DNA from: Apostichopus japonicus
Taxonomy: Eukaryota > Echinodermata > Holothuroidea > Aspidochirotida > Stichopodidae
DNA: 64,000 nt
Assembly (NCBI RefSeq): GCF_037975245.1
Contig: NC_092567.1
Location: 6,570,714 to 6,634,713, forward strand
Direction: 5' to 3'
Shown here: piece after piece, positions 12,601 to 22,205 of the stretch
How positions within the stretch are numbered: the stretch's first letter is position 1
How the letters are laid out: the number at the start of each line of letters is the position of its first letter
The notes under the pieces: model-generated
Databases searched by the model: none
Told to the model about the DNA's origin: nothing
What the model saw: the letters and a program-made list of their open reading frames with translations, nothing else
Program-made: the position numbers and the translations under genes

Positions 12601-15600
12601 GCTGATTTTGTAAAATTTACCACCCGGCAAATTAACTATTGTATCTTCATAATTATATTCAAGTGCTAACGATAATATAATGTTACTTCCGGGCCTTGTA
12701 TCCTCACATGGTTCCTATTGTTCTTAGTACTTAATATCTAACAGAACCATTCAATATATTGGTATGTTATAGTATGAGAAACACTCTGATGTGGTAGAGT
12801 CCAAATATTCTTTATTCAGAGCCAAGTTTGAGACCACTTGGTTCGAATATGGCACTCTCGAGTCCGAACAGAGTTCTATAGAGTATATGAGCAATCCAAA
12901 TCAAGTCCAGCACGTGGTTTCTGCCAATACTAGTCTAATAGACACACAGGGCGCATCGGTTACACAAACCCAATATATTCCTTAATTTACAGACCGTCGC
13001 TTCCTGGTCTAAGTGTTCCTTGCCTAACGTTGAACAGAAAGAGACAACTATTGGAAAACTGATTATGTGGCATGTAAAAACTATCAATTAAACATACACA
13101 CACCCAGGGTAAATTTAGAAAGAAAAAATCTGTGCAGGGATTATATATTTTATGATATTTTTAAAGGTTAAAAGATCTACACTAGTCTATTCAATTCTCC
13201 CCTTGTGTTTCTTATTTTATTTGTACATTTCCTAAACTGTCATGGTTATCTCTTCACGATCAACCAGTACGATAGAAACAGAATATCTAAGACGAAGGGG
13301 GAGGAGTTACTCAATATTTGGCTTTGTTTTTGCCATTACATCGATCCAACAACGATGTTCTGGTGTCTATCTTTGAATACTGCCCTCTTTACCCTCCTCG
13401 ACATCTTCTATATCGTTCATGGTATCTATCTGATCATCTTAGTGAGAAGCTCATCATTATGACGTCACTCAGTGTCTGATGACGTCACTCAGTGTCTGAT
13501 GACGTGTTTAAAACTAACTATGTCTTCCCTATAAAGCTGATGTTTATATTCTGTTATTAAGTCCGTGTATCTTACATTGACGAGTCTGTCTCCTTTATTG
13601 ACTTTAGGGTGTTCAATGTAGATGTGCGTTTACTTGCCAGGAATAGGTTTCTGTGATATTTGTGAAGATATATCTTTCTAACTTATACATTTTTGCTTTG
13701 CCATATTATATTTTCCTGAAATTCATTTTCAAAATCTCATGAATATATCATTTCTCTTCCTTTCAGGCCTCTGACGAAAGGGGCAATCTACCAGGAGAAG
13801 AGGTAAGAGAGACATAGGTTCATGTTCCTGTTAATTAGTACGGTAATTTTAATAATAGACAAAGAGGCATTAATTAATGTGAAATAAATTAAACAAAAGA
13901 GCATTAGATTTTGTTTCTCATCAGGGGGGAAAGATTTCTATATATGTCGTGTATCGAACAGGGAATTCAGATAGGGCAGTTACAAGTTTATACCTCGCAA
14001 TGAAGATAGCACTGTTCTCAATGTCAAGTTTAGATGCGGCCTAAATAATCTTACTTCCGCACACACAAAGAAATGATAAACAAAGAAACGGATAGACTTT
14101 AAAATAAGTTTAGTCCGGTGTTATGGAGCGTTACAAGCCTCACACAATATTGGAAAATAACTTTTAAACTGTCAATCCCCTCCCGCTGGTAGATGCTTCA
14201 TGATTATTTTATTTCACTCTGCTGATGTGCATATCATAATTCGTTACCAATTCAAAAAGTATCAAAGAAGATATTTATAAATTTCTTGTAGAAAATCCTT
14301 TGTTCATTAATTTCTCCGTGAAAGTTTTTTCACAGATTATTAACCGTAAAAGGAACTGATAAAAAAAAAAAAAAAACATTTTGAATCTCACTTTTATAGG
14401 GTAACATTTTTCTCTACACACAAAGGGCTAACTGTAGAAGTCTATACTCAAATCTACCATAAATCTCTACTCCGGTATTTTTTAATATAATAAAATCATT
14501 CCCTGGGGTCGCGGAGGGGATGGGGGTGGTTTAGGATTGTATCCGTTGGGTAATAGCATCATGAAGTATTGTGAAACAAGAGCATACACTGTGTTATAAA
14601 ATCACTAAATCGGAGCGAACTGTTGTCGTATGACATATGAGGAAACTAGTAGAAATGAACGGTTGATGTTTTAGTGACTGATTGATGACGTCATATTGTA
14701 ATCCCTTACAGAGTGGATTAAATGGAGGAGGGGTGCATCAAGTAAGCTCCAGTTCGGGTCCGTTTATATAAAAGACATGAACACAACGGTGTAGGTAGCT
14801 AACGACACTATAGTGATTTGGAAGAAGCTGCGTGCATGAGAGTTGACTCTCTTCCAACATAAACTTAAAAAATACATTTATTGATCAATATACTTCCCAA
14901 ATGTGTGTCAGTTCAAAGCCTCAAGTAAGATTTCGAGATGGTTTACGCTGGTTCTTATCTCAATTAATTTACGATTTATTAGCACAACCCTGGTACAGTT
15001 AATTTTTTTACGGTGGTTTTTAGTCTGTTTTTTGTTGTTGCAAAATGAAAGCCAATTTCTTTATATTTTACCAAACCTTTTTTCAGTTAGTCAAAATGAG
15101 CTAGCAGTGAATTAAAATTATACTTTTTTTTTCCATCGGTCTGAGTCTGCCTCTCCCCTCCCCCTTCCACCGTTCATTTGTAAACTGGTGTTATTGAAAC
15201 GGTTAATTAGACTGGTTTATAAATCAGAACGATGTATCGATGATTAAATTATAGTTTGGGAAATAAAGTAACGATAGCAAGAAAGACTCTGTGTTTCGTA
15301 TTTAACGCTTAAACTGTTAATAGTCTTTCGCACTATAATATGCATTTATAATTAACACCTACACTGTTAATGTATGTATTTTATATCCTCCTGCAAGCAG
15401 GAACTCGCAAATAAGCCATCATTGGCTTATCAAAGCCGCAAGCTGACCGAAGTCAGTCTCTTAGACTCATATTTAACGTCCATTATTATTAATTGTCTGT
15501 TACTGGACGACATTCATTAATTTTGGAGTGACTCGAACTCGGGACCTTATGATTGAAAAGCACCGCCGTTAATAGCTTTCCACTGAAGATAAAATATGCT

Positions 15601-16745
15601 GATGATAACACAAGTTCCGTCAAAACAAAACATAAAGCAGAACCCGGTCTAGCATGATTAAGAGAATCAACTAAAATAACCATCCCGTTACATGTAAATG
15701 ATGGTCAATTCAGGGAATTTCTTTATTAAACCTACACCAGTAGTGACACGGCCTACCCAACATTTACTTCACTTGTACACGAAATGATCCGATTGGTTTC
15801 AAAGTTCTACAGGAAGAAGGGATGAGTCATGTTCAATTTGATTTGTCTCCTACATTTGTGAATTCTTAAAAAAGAATCACATAATGAGAGCTGAGTGACC
15901 TGGATATGGTTCTGTAACGATTAAATTAATGTTTGAAAGGGATTGTCAAATTTCCAAAATAATGAGAATGTTAAACTTTGCAATTTAATTGAAAATGGCT
16001 ACTCAGCTAGACGGGATCAGCTTATAAACAGAACGGAACAGTTCCCTGCATCGCACCAATGTGTGATAGTACATTGGGTTGCATTGATTGAGTCATCGTG
16101 ATATCAAGGGGAAATCCCCTGAATAGGGTCATTTGATGGTTACCGGCAGGGAAGAGGATGGGGTGGAGATAAGTGAACTGATTCTTGTACAGTAATCCTG
16201 TTTTACACATAATTTTTTTTTTTATAGACTGGGAAAGGATATTATCCTCGTGCTATGAGTCAATATGGGTTGACATATGCTATTCATTTTGTTATTTATA
16301 TACTTATTTGGAATATTTCAAGCAAACAGTAGAACTTTTTTTATAGAATTCAATCTTCACAAATCCTTTCGAGCATGGAATCAGAGCGACCACATAATAG
16401 GTGACCATGGTTTCATGGATTTAGCCTTCATGTGTATATCATGTTCAGTAACAAAATATTTGCAAGACGTACTCGTAAGGAATCCCTAAAACAATAACTG
16501 AATTAATAATAATGAACAGGACAACAATTTCCAAGAAATTTGAAACATGCAAAGTTTAATGTAACATGACTCGATTTATCTGAAATAACACTTTTAATAT
16601 GGATGCATATGATGATTAACAATATTTAACTATAAACTGCATTGTCTTTGTTTCTGTGTTAACTTATACATATTCATTACTTATTTTTCCTCTTGTTTAG
16701 GGATTCGATGAGAAGAGTTGTCAGTGGAGCTTGGAGGACTTTTAG
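534..16745 (+). CDS. 3' part of a spliced gene of unknown function (five exons)
   Basis: Five exons join into one open frame of about 107 residues ending in TAG: 534-639, 1436-1515, 6417-6472, 13767-13802 and 16701-16745. Every intron has AG acceptors behind clear pyrimidine tracts and GT donors, and the splice phases agree at all four junctions (2, 1, 0, 0). That agreement is the main evidence, because exons this small would not chain by chance. The 5' part lies outside the window. The deduced protein begins around VPPPSNKTFLLRIND, has a middle part FGFGYTMPDTIPVGS then VWNLSTPYRRLNLQTGRWQ, and ends in an acidic tail (SCQWSLEDF). No transmembrane segment is evident in this part. I do not recognise the family. 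Introns are 0.8, 4.9, 7.3 and 2.9 kb and are full of repeats. Further exons inside the long introns cannot be excluded. Confidence 0.68.
1436..1515 (+). CDS. Exon B of the unknown gene
   Basis: The acceptor is TACTTCTCTCCATAG. The first base G completes the Arg codon begun in exon A. The exon encodes 26 residues (FGFGYTMPDTIPVGS to SRNVK) and ends one base into the next codon before donor GTATTG. A CRE palindrome TGACGTCA lies 12 bases after the exon. Confidence 0.65.
3125..3155. repeat. 31-bp perfect hairpin with flanking duplication
   Basis: The 14-bp arms CAGGGAGTTGTTAT and ATAACAACTCCCTG enclose a 3-base loop. If the element is taken as 3125-3154, the bases on both sides read GATGTAAC, an 8-bp target-site duplication. 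This looks like a MITE reduced to little more than its two termini. Confidence 0.6.
4368..4605 (+). repeat. Two units of a ~137-bp dispersed repeat
   Basis: The motifs TGTTTATTCGC...GTGTCGCAGTTAGCCGGCACTA and TGCTTATTTGC...AAGGCAGTTGGCTGGAACTA start about 137 bases apart. Both are followed by a CACCGAATA- or CCATGGAATA-like block and a TTATTGCTGTTATCTT-like block. A second pair of related units lies at 34867-35075. Confidence 0.5.
5046..5097. repeat. GGGTACCC palindrome cluster
   Basis: An 11-bp perfect inverted repeat, GTCGGGTACCC (5068-5078) and GGGTACCCGAC (5087-5097), with an 8-base loop. It is preceded by a third partial unit, GACTCGGGTAC, at 5046. It is probably a transposon terminus; no TSD was found. 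Confidence 0.5.
6125..6250 (+). repeat. Degenerate tandem repeat, ~50-bp unit
   Basis: About 2.5 units of the pattern GATCAG.TATATTA.TGAGATGATAA followed by TAAACTGAT. Units begin near 6129, 6170 (most diverged) and 6206. It is AT-rich and non-coding. Confidence 0.45.
6417..6472 (+). CDS. Exon C of the unknown gene
   Basis: The acceptor is TTCATTTTATTCATACAG. The two leading bases complete a Val codon with exon B. It then encodes WNLSTPYRRLNLQTGRWQ and ends on a whole codon at donor GTAACA. The frame stays open into the intron to about 6620, so read-through could give an alternative end. Confidence 0.65.
6706..6828 (-). mobile_element. Truncated end of the 5-bp-TSD transposon
   Basis: This matches the last ~115 bp of the complete element at 17606-19511: GGTATCAAAACCAGAAATTT, then the TACGCTGCGCGCCAACCGATG cassette, a C run, and the terminus GGATACGCGCCTG ending at 6828. 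The rest of the element is missing. The upstream border, around 6700, is ragged. Confidence 0.7.
7468..7685. repeat. 15-bp minisatellite
   Basis: About 14 degenerate units of CCCCGTATAGCTGCC, with variants TATAGATG and TATATCTG. On the minus strand one frame reads through part of the array as a Gly/Tyr/Gln-rich repeat, but nothing suggests it is translated. Confidence 0.75.
9940..9982. repeat. 43-bp perfect palindrome
   Basis: The 21-bp arms (GGCTCTGTTTGAATAAACTTT and its exact reverse complement) are separated by one T. No flanking duplication is obvious. The outer GGCTCT/AGAGCC resembles the stem of the histone mRNA 3' hairpin, but the arms are far longer and no histone gene is nearby. Confidence 0.75.
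10488..10852 (-). mobile_element. Diverged copy of the AGGCGTAGGAG-ended element
   Basis: Read on the minus strand it aligns with the nested element at 18446-18834: GGGAGCCCAATTTGATTTGG, a TTGCC..AAAA segment, CATGC.ATCG and GCATCGG-like blocks, CAGTAGGTGCCCGAAAAA, and a terminal C/G-rich block. Both ends carry CATATG-containing termini. It is much more diverged than the copies at 18.4 and 62 kb, so probably older. Confidence 0.5.
13460..13499 (+). repeat. Tandem 20-bp CRE-containing repeat
   Basis: GACGTCACTCAGTGTCTGAT is present twice in direct tandem, followed by a partial third GACGTG. Each full unit, with the preceding T, contains TGACGTCA. It lies about 270 bp upstream of microexon D. 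Confidence 0.7.
13767..13802 (+). CDS. Exon D, a 36-nt microexon
   Basis: The acceptor CATTTCTCTTCCTTTCAG and donor GGTAAGA are both strong. The exon is exactly 36 nt, phase 0 on both sides, and encodes ASDERGNLPGEE. Because it is a multiple of three, it could be included or skipped without changing the frame. Confidence 0.66.
13803..16700 (+). other. Intron 4 of the unknown gene
   Basis: About 2.9 kb. It has a poly-A tract near 14360, TGACGTCA at 14686, and a minus-strand tRNA-like B box at 15510-15590. No other recognisable structure was seen. Confidence 0.45.
15510..15600 (-). repeat. tRNA-like (B-box) sequence, possible SINE head
   Basis: On the minus strand, GTCCCGAGTTCGAGTCACTC resembles the T arm and B box of a tRNA. 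It is preceded by GGCGGTGCTTTTCAATC, similar to an anticodon arm, and CAGTGG, which weakly resembles an A-box. The stems do not pair well, so it is not a functional tRNA. It is either a tRNA-derived SINE fragment or a chance match. Confidence 0.35.
16701..16745 (+). CDS. Exon E with the stop codon
   Basis: The acceptor is TTTTTCCTCTTGTTTAG. It encodes GFDEKSCQWSLEDF followed by TAG at 16743-16745. The 3' untranslated region either runs on to a poly(A) signal AATAAA at 16843-16848, or is spliced at the GTAAGT at 16763 to a further exon from 17252 with AATAAA at 17360-17365. Confidence 0.66.
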   Translation, partial: GFDEKSCQWSLEDF

Positions 16746-17251
16746 GCAAGACGCAAGTAACTGTAAGTCAATACAGCTGAATACTTTCTAACTTAGTATT
16801 TAAAATTATATTTGTTCACAGTGATTGTCAGCTACTTTTAGTAATAAAATCTTAATATATTAATAATAATCTCCATCCATAACCAGAATTTGTATTCCTA
16901 TATCGGTGATTATCTAATTTTATCTGGTCACTAAAATAATTAGCTTCAACTATAATTGGTTTTATATATTTCATTAACAAAGCTGATACCTGATGAAATG
17001 TATGGAAATGAGTGATAAGTTACTTCCATTAACAGAAACATCGTTCGTTTGTTTCCCGTGTTGCAGTGTTTTGTTTAGCCGGTGAGTTAAAGTGCTTATT
17101 GGCTCGTGGTATTGTTGGCGCTTTTTCCGGGAGGAGGAGTATGCTTAGGTATCACTTCCCCATTATCCTACTAATAAGTATACTTTTTGACCAATTAATA
17201 TGATGCCAATATAACCTGATATGTATATATAATGTTATCTTTATTTTACAG

Positions 17252-17380
17252 CTCAATGCAAACTGCATGTTCATCTGGCGATGCCAATTATCAGCAGGAC
17301 TGTGACGTCATTCACTCAATCCTCAAAACGATGGCAGTAATTTTAGTGAGAAAGGATCTAATAAAGATTTAGGTTGTAAA
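17252..17380 (+). other. Possible spliced 3'-UTR exon with poly(A) signal
   Basis: It follows a good acceptor (TTATCTTTATTTTACAG) and contains AATAAA at 17360-17365. It would join to the donor GTAAGT after the stop codon in exon E. It also contains TGACGTCA at 17303. This rests only on splice and poly(A) signals. Confidence 0.35.
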
Positions 17381-17649
17381 CTGTTAACATCTCCCAAATA
17401 CTACAAACAGCGCCAGATAGAGCTCCAGTATAATACACATGGAACTAGTCTAGTATGATTGTGACGTCATCAAATGCCTATATTCTCAAGTGAATGTAAT
17501 GGTGACTTTATGAAGACTTTAACTTTTACATTCATTGTGAAGGGATCCTGTAGAGAGATTAGGTTGTGTAATAATATTAATAATTCCATACACAATAACG
17601 AAGTACAGGTGCGTATCCGGGGGGGGGCGTTGGGGGCGCGCGCCCCCCG

Positions 17650-17790
17650 GGTAAGGAAAAGAGAGAGAAAAAAAGAGAAGAAAAAAGGGAAAAGGAGGGG
17701 GGAAAAAGAAAAGGAGGAGAGGAAGGAAGGGAAAAGAAAAAGAAAAAAGAGAGAAAAAGGAAACAAGGAGGGAGTAGAAGATAGCCAAGA
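17650..17790 (+). repeat. Polypurine tract inside transposon copy 1
   Basis: About 140 bases of almost pure A and G. The same tract, as polypyrimidine, is present in the inverted copy at 63525-63660, so it belongs to the element. Open frames through it (Arg/Lys/Glu-rich or Phe/Ser/Leu-rich) are composition artefacts. Confidence 0.8.
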
Positions 17791-18224
17791 CCTCGGGAAG
17801 AGAAAGAGGAACAGTCATAGTTAAAGCGCTGATCCCTATAATATACACAGGGTAGCCAGTGACAGATCAAGGATTACGGAGGGGGTGTGCGCCTCACCCT
17901 ACCCCTTACACCGACAACTCCATTTTTGACGTTTCCATTTTTCCTCTCTCACTAATGTATCTATATAAATACTTTATATGGTCTATCATAACGCGTGTGT
18001 GTGTATGGACGCCTTAAACAATTGTACAACATGGAACCAACTGTGGCTGGTCTTGAACTCGACCGAGTCGTCGGGGTACCTGACGCATTTCGGGAAGGGG
18101 GCGAGTGGCGACCGCCCCCCCCCCCGAGCAAATTTTCTTCATGACATCGCTAGTAATTTCAAAATAGACAATGCTTAGATGCAACTTACAAGGCCTGGGA
18201 AGTGTCATTTCCAGCGATCTGGGA

Positions 18225-18285
18225 GGCATTTTCGGCCAAAATTTTTCTTGTACGCTTCGCGCCAACTCATGGTGGCGCTTCGCTT
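18225..18285 (-). repeat. GC-rich cassette, occurrence in copy 1 (left)
   Basis: Reads TTGTACGCTTCGCGCCAACT then ATGGTGGCGCTTCGCTTAGA. It is the reverse complement of the TCTAAGCGGAGCGCCACCA / TTGGCGCGCAGCGTACAAG cassette. The two halves are imperfect inverted repeats of each other. The preceding segment (GATCTGGGAGGCATTTTC) is also shared. Confidence 0.8.
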
Positions 18286-18445
18286 AGATAGTTTGCCTAC
18301 ACCGGGCTTCGCCCCTCCCTTGGCAATTACTCGCTACACGCCTGTTCGAATTTGTAAAGCAAAGAGCAGATATAACATCATATCAGTAAGCATTGAAATG
18401 CATGTTCCACGATGAACAGCCTCAAAAACTGTCTATGTGTGTAGT

Positions 18446-18834
18446 TAAAGGCGTAGGAGCCCAATTGGATTTGGGGGCTGTAATGACTTGCCCGAAAAAA
18501 AGCCAAAATTTTTCGCGCGCGAAGCGCGCGTTCAACATATCAATGCCAATATCATATAAGCAAGCATCGGTCATTACAGTGCATGGCATCGTGTACCGCA
18601 CGGTCCGTGAAAGTTGCACAGTATACCGCTGGATGCTATGTAAACAACCAAATGTCTTATGTAGATGGAGAAAAATCATACAGATCCATTTATGTCAAAA
18701 CTCATTTTGAAGCTATTCATTGCTATTTAATTTTCTTTCAGTAGGTGCCCGAAAAAGATGGGGAAAAATTTGGTTGCCGGGGGGGGGGGTGGTGAGGGGG
18801 GTTTCAGCCACCGCCTCCTACGGAACCTACGCCT
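18446..18834 (+). mobile_element. Element nested inside transposon copy 1
   Basis: Ends AGGCGTAGGAGCC and GGAACCTACGCCT form inverted repeats. ATGTGTGTAGT flanks both sides (18435-18445 and 18835-18845), consistent with an 11-bp duplication. It contains a perfect GC-rich hairpin (TCGCGCGCGAAGCGCGCG region, 18512-18530). The same insertion, partly deleted, is present in copy 2, so it predates the spread of the family. Elements with 9-11 bp TSDs include Mutator-like ones; the superfamily is not settled. Confidence 0.55.
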
Positions 18835-19404
18835 ATGTGTGTAGTGTTCGGTTTCGATATACCTGATATTGGAAATATCTGCTATTTTTCATTTCCTTCA
18901 ACCAAGTTTTATAATAGCCATTATAAAAGGTTTTAATATTTCTACACCAATAAATTAGCTGTGTCGGAATTTTCCAAAATTTCCTCACCAACATTCTTCA
19001 TCATACTTTCCTCTACTCGTGCAACTTTGACCTGTCTGTTAGGGGTTCAAGGAGGTTTTTCTATATTGCTTGTCCATAGATTGAATTTTCTGCAACATTA
19101 TCGGTATGTTTTGTAGTGATTTTATTCAAGAGAAATCTCAATTTTCAAATTCTCAACAAATAATGGGCTTAAAACCTTCAAAAGTGGGGCTGACGGATAT
19201 TGTGGGCCGCGACGTAGAATCACCTACAAAAGCAATCATCCACAGGACATGCGATGGGTCGAGCATGATGTGTGACTGGTGAAAATCTTCAAAAAGGTTA
19301 TGGATGGAAAAAACTTTTGGGAAATACTTGGTTCTCATGCAAAAGTGCACATCTGGTTGGTCATTTTCAAGCCCGAGAAGTGCTATTTCCGGTGATCTGG
19401 GGGG

Positions 19405-19475
19405 TATCAAAACCAGAAATTTTCTTGTACGCTGCGCGCCAACCGATGGTGGCGCTCCGCTTAGATAGTAATTCG
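19405..19475 (-). repeat. GC-rich cassette, occurrence in copy 1 (right)
   Basis: TTGTACGCTGCGCGCCAACC then GATGGTGGCGCTCCGCTTAG, the same module as at 18225, here 36 bp inside the right terminus. It is preceded by GTGATCTGGGGGGTATCAAA. Confidence 0.82.
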
Positions 19476-19516
19476 CGCCCCCCGGGTTAGAAAATCCTGG
19501 ATACGCGCCTGAAGTA

Positions 19517-21534
19517 AAAGATAACTGTTCAATTTACATGTTGTTTTAAAGGATTAATTTAATCTAAATTTCAGTCTTTAAATATTATAGTCCAAACATG
19601 GAATGTTACCTAAAGTTTCTTCACTTTTCTGGGTTTGTTAGATATTCACCTTTAAAATATGATAAATGTCTGGAATACTCCTTTTAATGCTAAAGTGATA
19701 ATGACGTCAGCCCTTAAGTGCAGGCCTATGTATTCATGTTAATAATGTGATTTATACATTGAATAACTCTACAAAATCAAGTTGTGTAACTTCGTTTTTA
19801 AAACAGAGCATATTTAGATGATTTCCAACTACATCTGTCCGTGTAGAATTTGTACTTCACTGTTAACATGTTATTTGAGGCCATAACATTTTTCTCATCC
19901 CATTGAGTTTTGTGTTGTATTTGATGAACTGACATAACTGTCTCCGTATTATATTATATAGTCCAGTTACCTGCACTGATAAACTCAGATGTTTAAGGTA
20001 ACATGTCTCAACATGAAACAAAATGTTATAGTAAAAGCAGCCTAGACTGAAAGCCAGTGGTCTACGACATAACAACATTAATGTTGTGATTTAAGTCATC
20101 CTTTAATATGCTACATGTTCAACAACTTAGTTTTATGCGCTAAAATGTAGAAATGTATTTTGTTAGGTTTTGTTAGTCACATTGGTGTCGTTCGGGGGAC
20201 TAGAGGGGTGGGTGATGGGGGAAAACGGTATCCTGTGACCATTTCTTAATTTGATGTATATATAACGTTTGTAATGAGTTCACTGTACACTATCTATCTC
20301 TTATTAAGAGACATCGACCTCATCTTCGCCACCAACTGAAAATAGTCTGGTGACGTCACTGATTACCAAGTTGAAGAAAACAACAGATTTACTTTTTATG
20401 TATCTTGAATTTAACTCGATGAAATTGAAAACAAAACGATAACAGAAAAGTACATCTTAGAAAGAATGATTAATTATGAGAAACTCTTCCACTATTAATT
20501 AAGATATATTACCCACCTATTAGGCGGATTTAACCACAGGTAGCATACATAATTTAATGTAATGATAGCGTTTTCTATTATTTTTTGGAGATGGGATGGG
20601 GTTTCTAGTGGATTCCTTCTCCATCATATCAAGGGATTAGGTTAACTTTGTAAACTGTAATAAAGAACTCCCAACAAGGATTCGATATCTTACATGATCA
20701 TATAGGCTACTTAGTATTTTATTGTAAAGTGTACAACAGTCTTTTCTTACGTTTTATTACCCACATTACTATCCAAATATACTTTCTTTTCTAACTCTAA
20801 ATTCGTTTGCTCTTCAAGCCAAATTCAAACTTGCTAAGAGCCAATCAAGCTTTTAATGACGTCATCTACCAACCACTACGTCATCAGTATAGGAGACTAT
20901 ATTTTCTTGGATGTCAACTATTGAGAGAGGGAAGACACATCCCTACCTTTCTCTATGTGTGTATGTGGAGGAGCGGGGGGGGGGGTGGAGGGGTTAGACC
21001 CAACACATTGGTGACCAAGTAGATGTTATAGTAGTTATTTGCACCACAACCAGAACGCTAATTTGTATAATGGGAATTTTGTATAACGGTTAATAACGGA
21101 AAATAACGGTTACGTACAGTATTTTTTCCAATTTAAATTAGTATGTAACAAAGTCATCGTTACTTGTGTGAATGAAGAGAAAGGTAATGTTATGAAATGT
21201 GTAATGATATATGATTCATCCCAATTCCAGACCCATATCTCTACCTCCCACCACCCCCCCCCCCCACCTCCACTCCGACAAACACTTATCTACTCAGAAA
21301 ATTAATTATACGTCTAATTGTGTTAATATTCCTAAACTTATTTTTTTAAGCAGACATGTTTGGAATGCTTTGGTAAACATATGTACATACTGTATCCACA
21401 TACACTCGGTAACTAGGAGTGCATGATTACACTTTGTCTTCGTTCTTCCTTTTACTACATTTGATGTAAACTGTGACGTATCGGTTATGTGTTGTCTTAA
21501 ATCTAACAAAGAGTAGAGCCACGTTAATTGTGTC
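19517..21534. other. Intergenic stretch without recognised genes
   Basis: No coding sequence is supported. It contains TGACGTCA at 19702, 20351 and 20857, G/C runs near 20975 and 21253, and a block (20780-20945 and 21345-21480) resembling 44840-45120. Confidence 0.5.
20780..20945 (+). repeat. Dispersed segment related to 44840-44960
   Basis: Shares AAATTCGTTTGCTCT, AATGACGTCATCTACCAACC (versus AATGACGTCATTCATCAATC), ACTACGTCATCAGTAT and TGGATGTCAACTATTG with 44840-44960. A second shared block follows about 400 bp later (TACACTCGGTAACTAGGA versus TACACTCGATAATTAGGA). It is an old duplication or dispersed repeat. Confidence 0.6.
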
Positions 21535-21542
21535 AACGTTAG

Positions 21543-21889
21543 CAGTGGCGTAGGAAGGTAATTTTGAGTGGGGGGGGGGCTGAAGACTGATGGTCGGCCT
21601 GGGGGAGGGGTTTAAGGGGATTTTTTGGGCAATTCCAGGTGGCCTCAGATGCAATTTGTTGCAATGTAGCACACTTCAACACCCACTCCATTTTGTAAAT
21701 AATTTTGCATTTTCACCTGGTCTTAGATGCAATTTGGTGCTCCAAATGAGATTTTTCTCTTATTTGGAAATGAAGAAGGGGTTTTCTGACTTGCGAAGCG
21801 GGGGGGGGGCGGAATGATACTTCCGCCCCTCCATATTTTTCACTGGGGGGCTGGCGCCCCCAGCCCCCGGTTCCTACGCCCTGCCCTTG
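21543..21889. mobile_element. 347-bp hAT-type MITE
   Basis: Termini CAGTGGCGTAGGAA and TTCCTACGCCCTGCCCTTG are imperfect inverted repeats beginning CA and ending TG. AACGTTAG flanks both sides (21535-21542 and 21890-21897), an exact 8-bp TSD as expected for hAT elements. The interior is G-rich with no transposase frame. Confidence 0.82.
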
Positions 21890-22164
21890 AACGTTAGGAC
21901 TATAGGCCTGACATTCATTGGTTATCTACCATACCATTATGTCATTAAAATCGATCTACAAGAACTTAGAGGTGATATTAATTAATATCTGTGGCATGTT
22001 TGTTTTAAGTCAGCGTTTCTTCATTTCTTTCTGTTCCTATGAATTATCGTGTTTAATATGAATACAATAATATGACGTTATATCATATGATTAAAAATAA
22101 CAAATGTATAATCTGTATATTACGTAACTGAGACTTCAATAACTTCATCTATCAATACTTTTAT

Positions 22165-22205
22165 ATTATTATTGTATTATTATTATTATTATCATTATTA
22201 TTTTA
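22165..22205 (+). repeat. (TTA)n microsatellite
   Basis: An interrupted run of ATT/TTA triplets, including ATTATTATTATTATTATC. Confidence 0.8.

Larger units (their letters stand above)
6473..13766 (+). other. Intron 3 of the unknown gene
   Basis: About 7.3 kb with no recognisable gene. It holds a transposon fragment (6706-6828), a minisatellite (7468-7685), a 43-bp palindrome (9940-9982), an older transposon copy (10488-10852), long G runs (11585 and 12564-12577), a duplicated 20-bp CRE unit (13460-13499), and CRE palindromes at 12054, 13460 and 13480. Confidence 0.5.
17606..19511 (+). mobile_element. Complete 1906-bp non-autonomous transposon with 5-bp TSD (copy 1)
   Basis: Termini are CAGGTGCGTATCC (17606) and GGATACGCGCCTG (ending 19511), an imperfect inverted repeat. 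Both sides carry AAGTA (17601-17605 and 19512-19516), a 5-bp TSD. In order it contains a G run, an A/G-only tract (17650-17790), a GAACTCGACC B-box-like site, a first GC-rich cassette (18225-18285), a nested element (18446-18834), a conserved AT-rich block (18840-19380) and a second cassette (19405-19475) next to the right end. There is no transposase frame. An inverted full-length relative lies at 61509-63710. CAG...CTG ends suggest hAT affinity, although typical hAT TSDs are 8 bp; 5-bp TSDs are known in one hAT subgroup. Confidence 0.82.

Noticed and set aside
12773-12985. 70-codon plus-strand frame with protein-like composition (KYSLFRAKFETTWFEYG)
   Set aside because: It has a plausible acceptor (GTTATAG) between exons C and D of the gene, but no donor at its end and an in-frame stop. 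Kept only as a possible alternative terminal exon.
17474-17848. Open frames of 97-116 codons on both strands, Lys/Glu/Arg-rich or Phe/Ser/Leu-rich
   Set aside because: They run through the A/G-only tract of a transposon, where stop codons are rare in several frames; codon content is a composition artefact. The same applies to 63391-63765.
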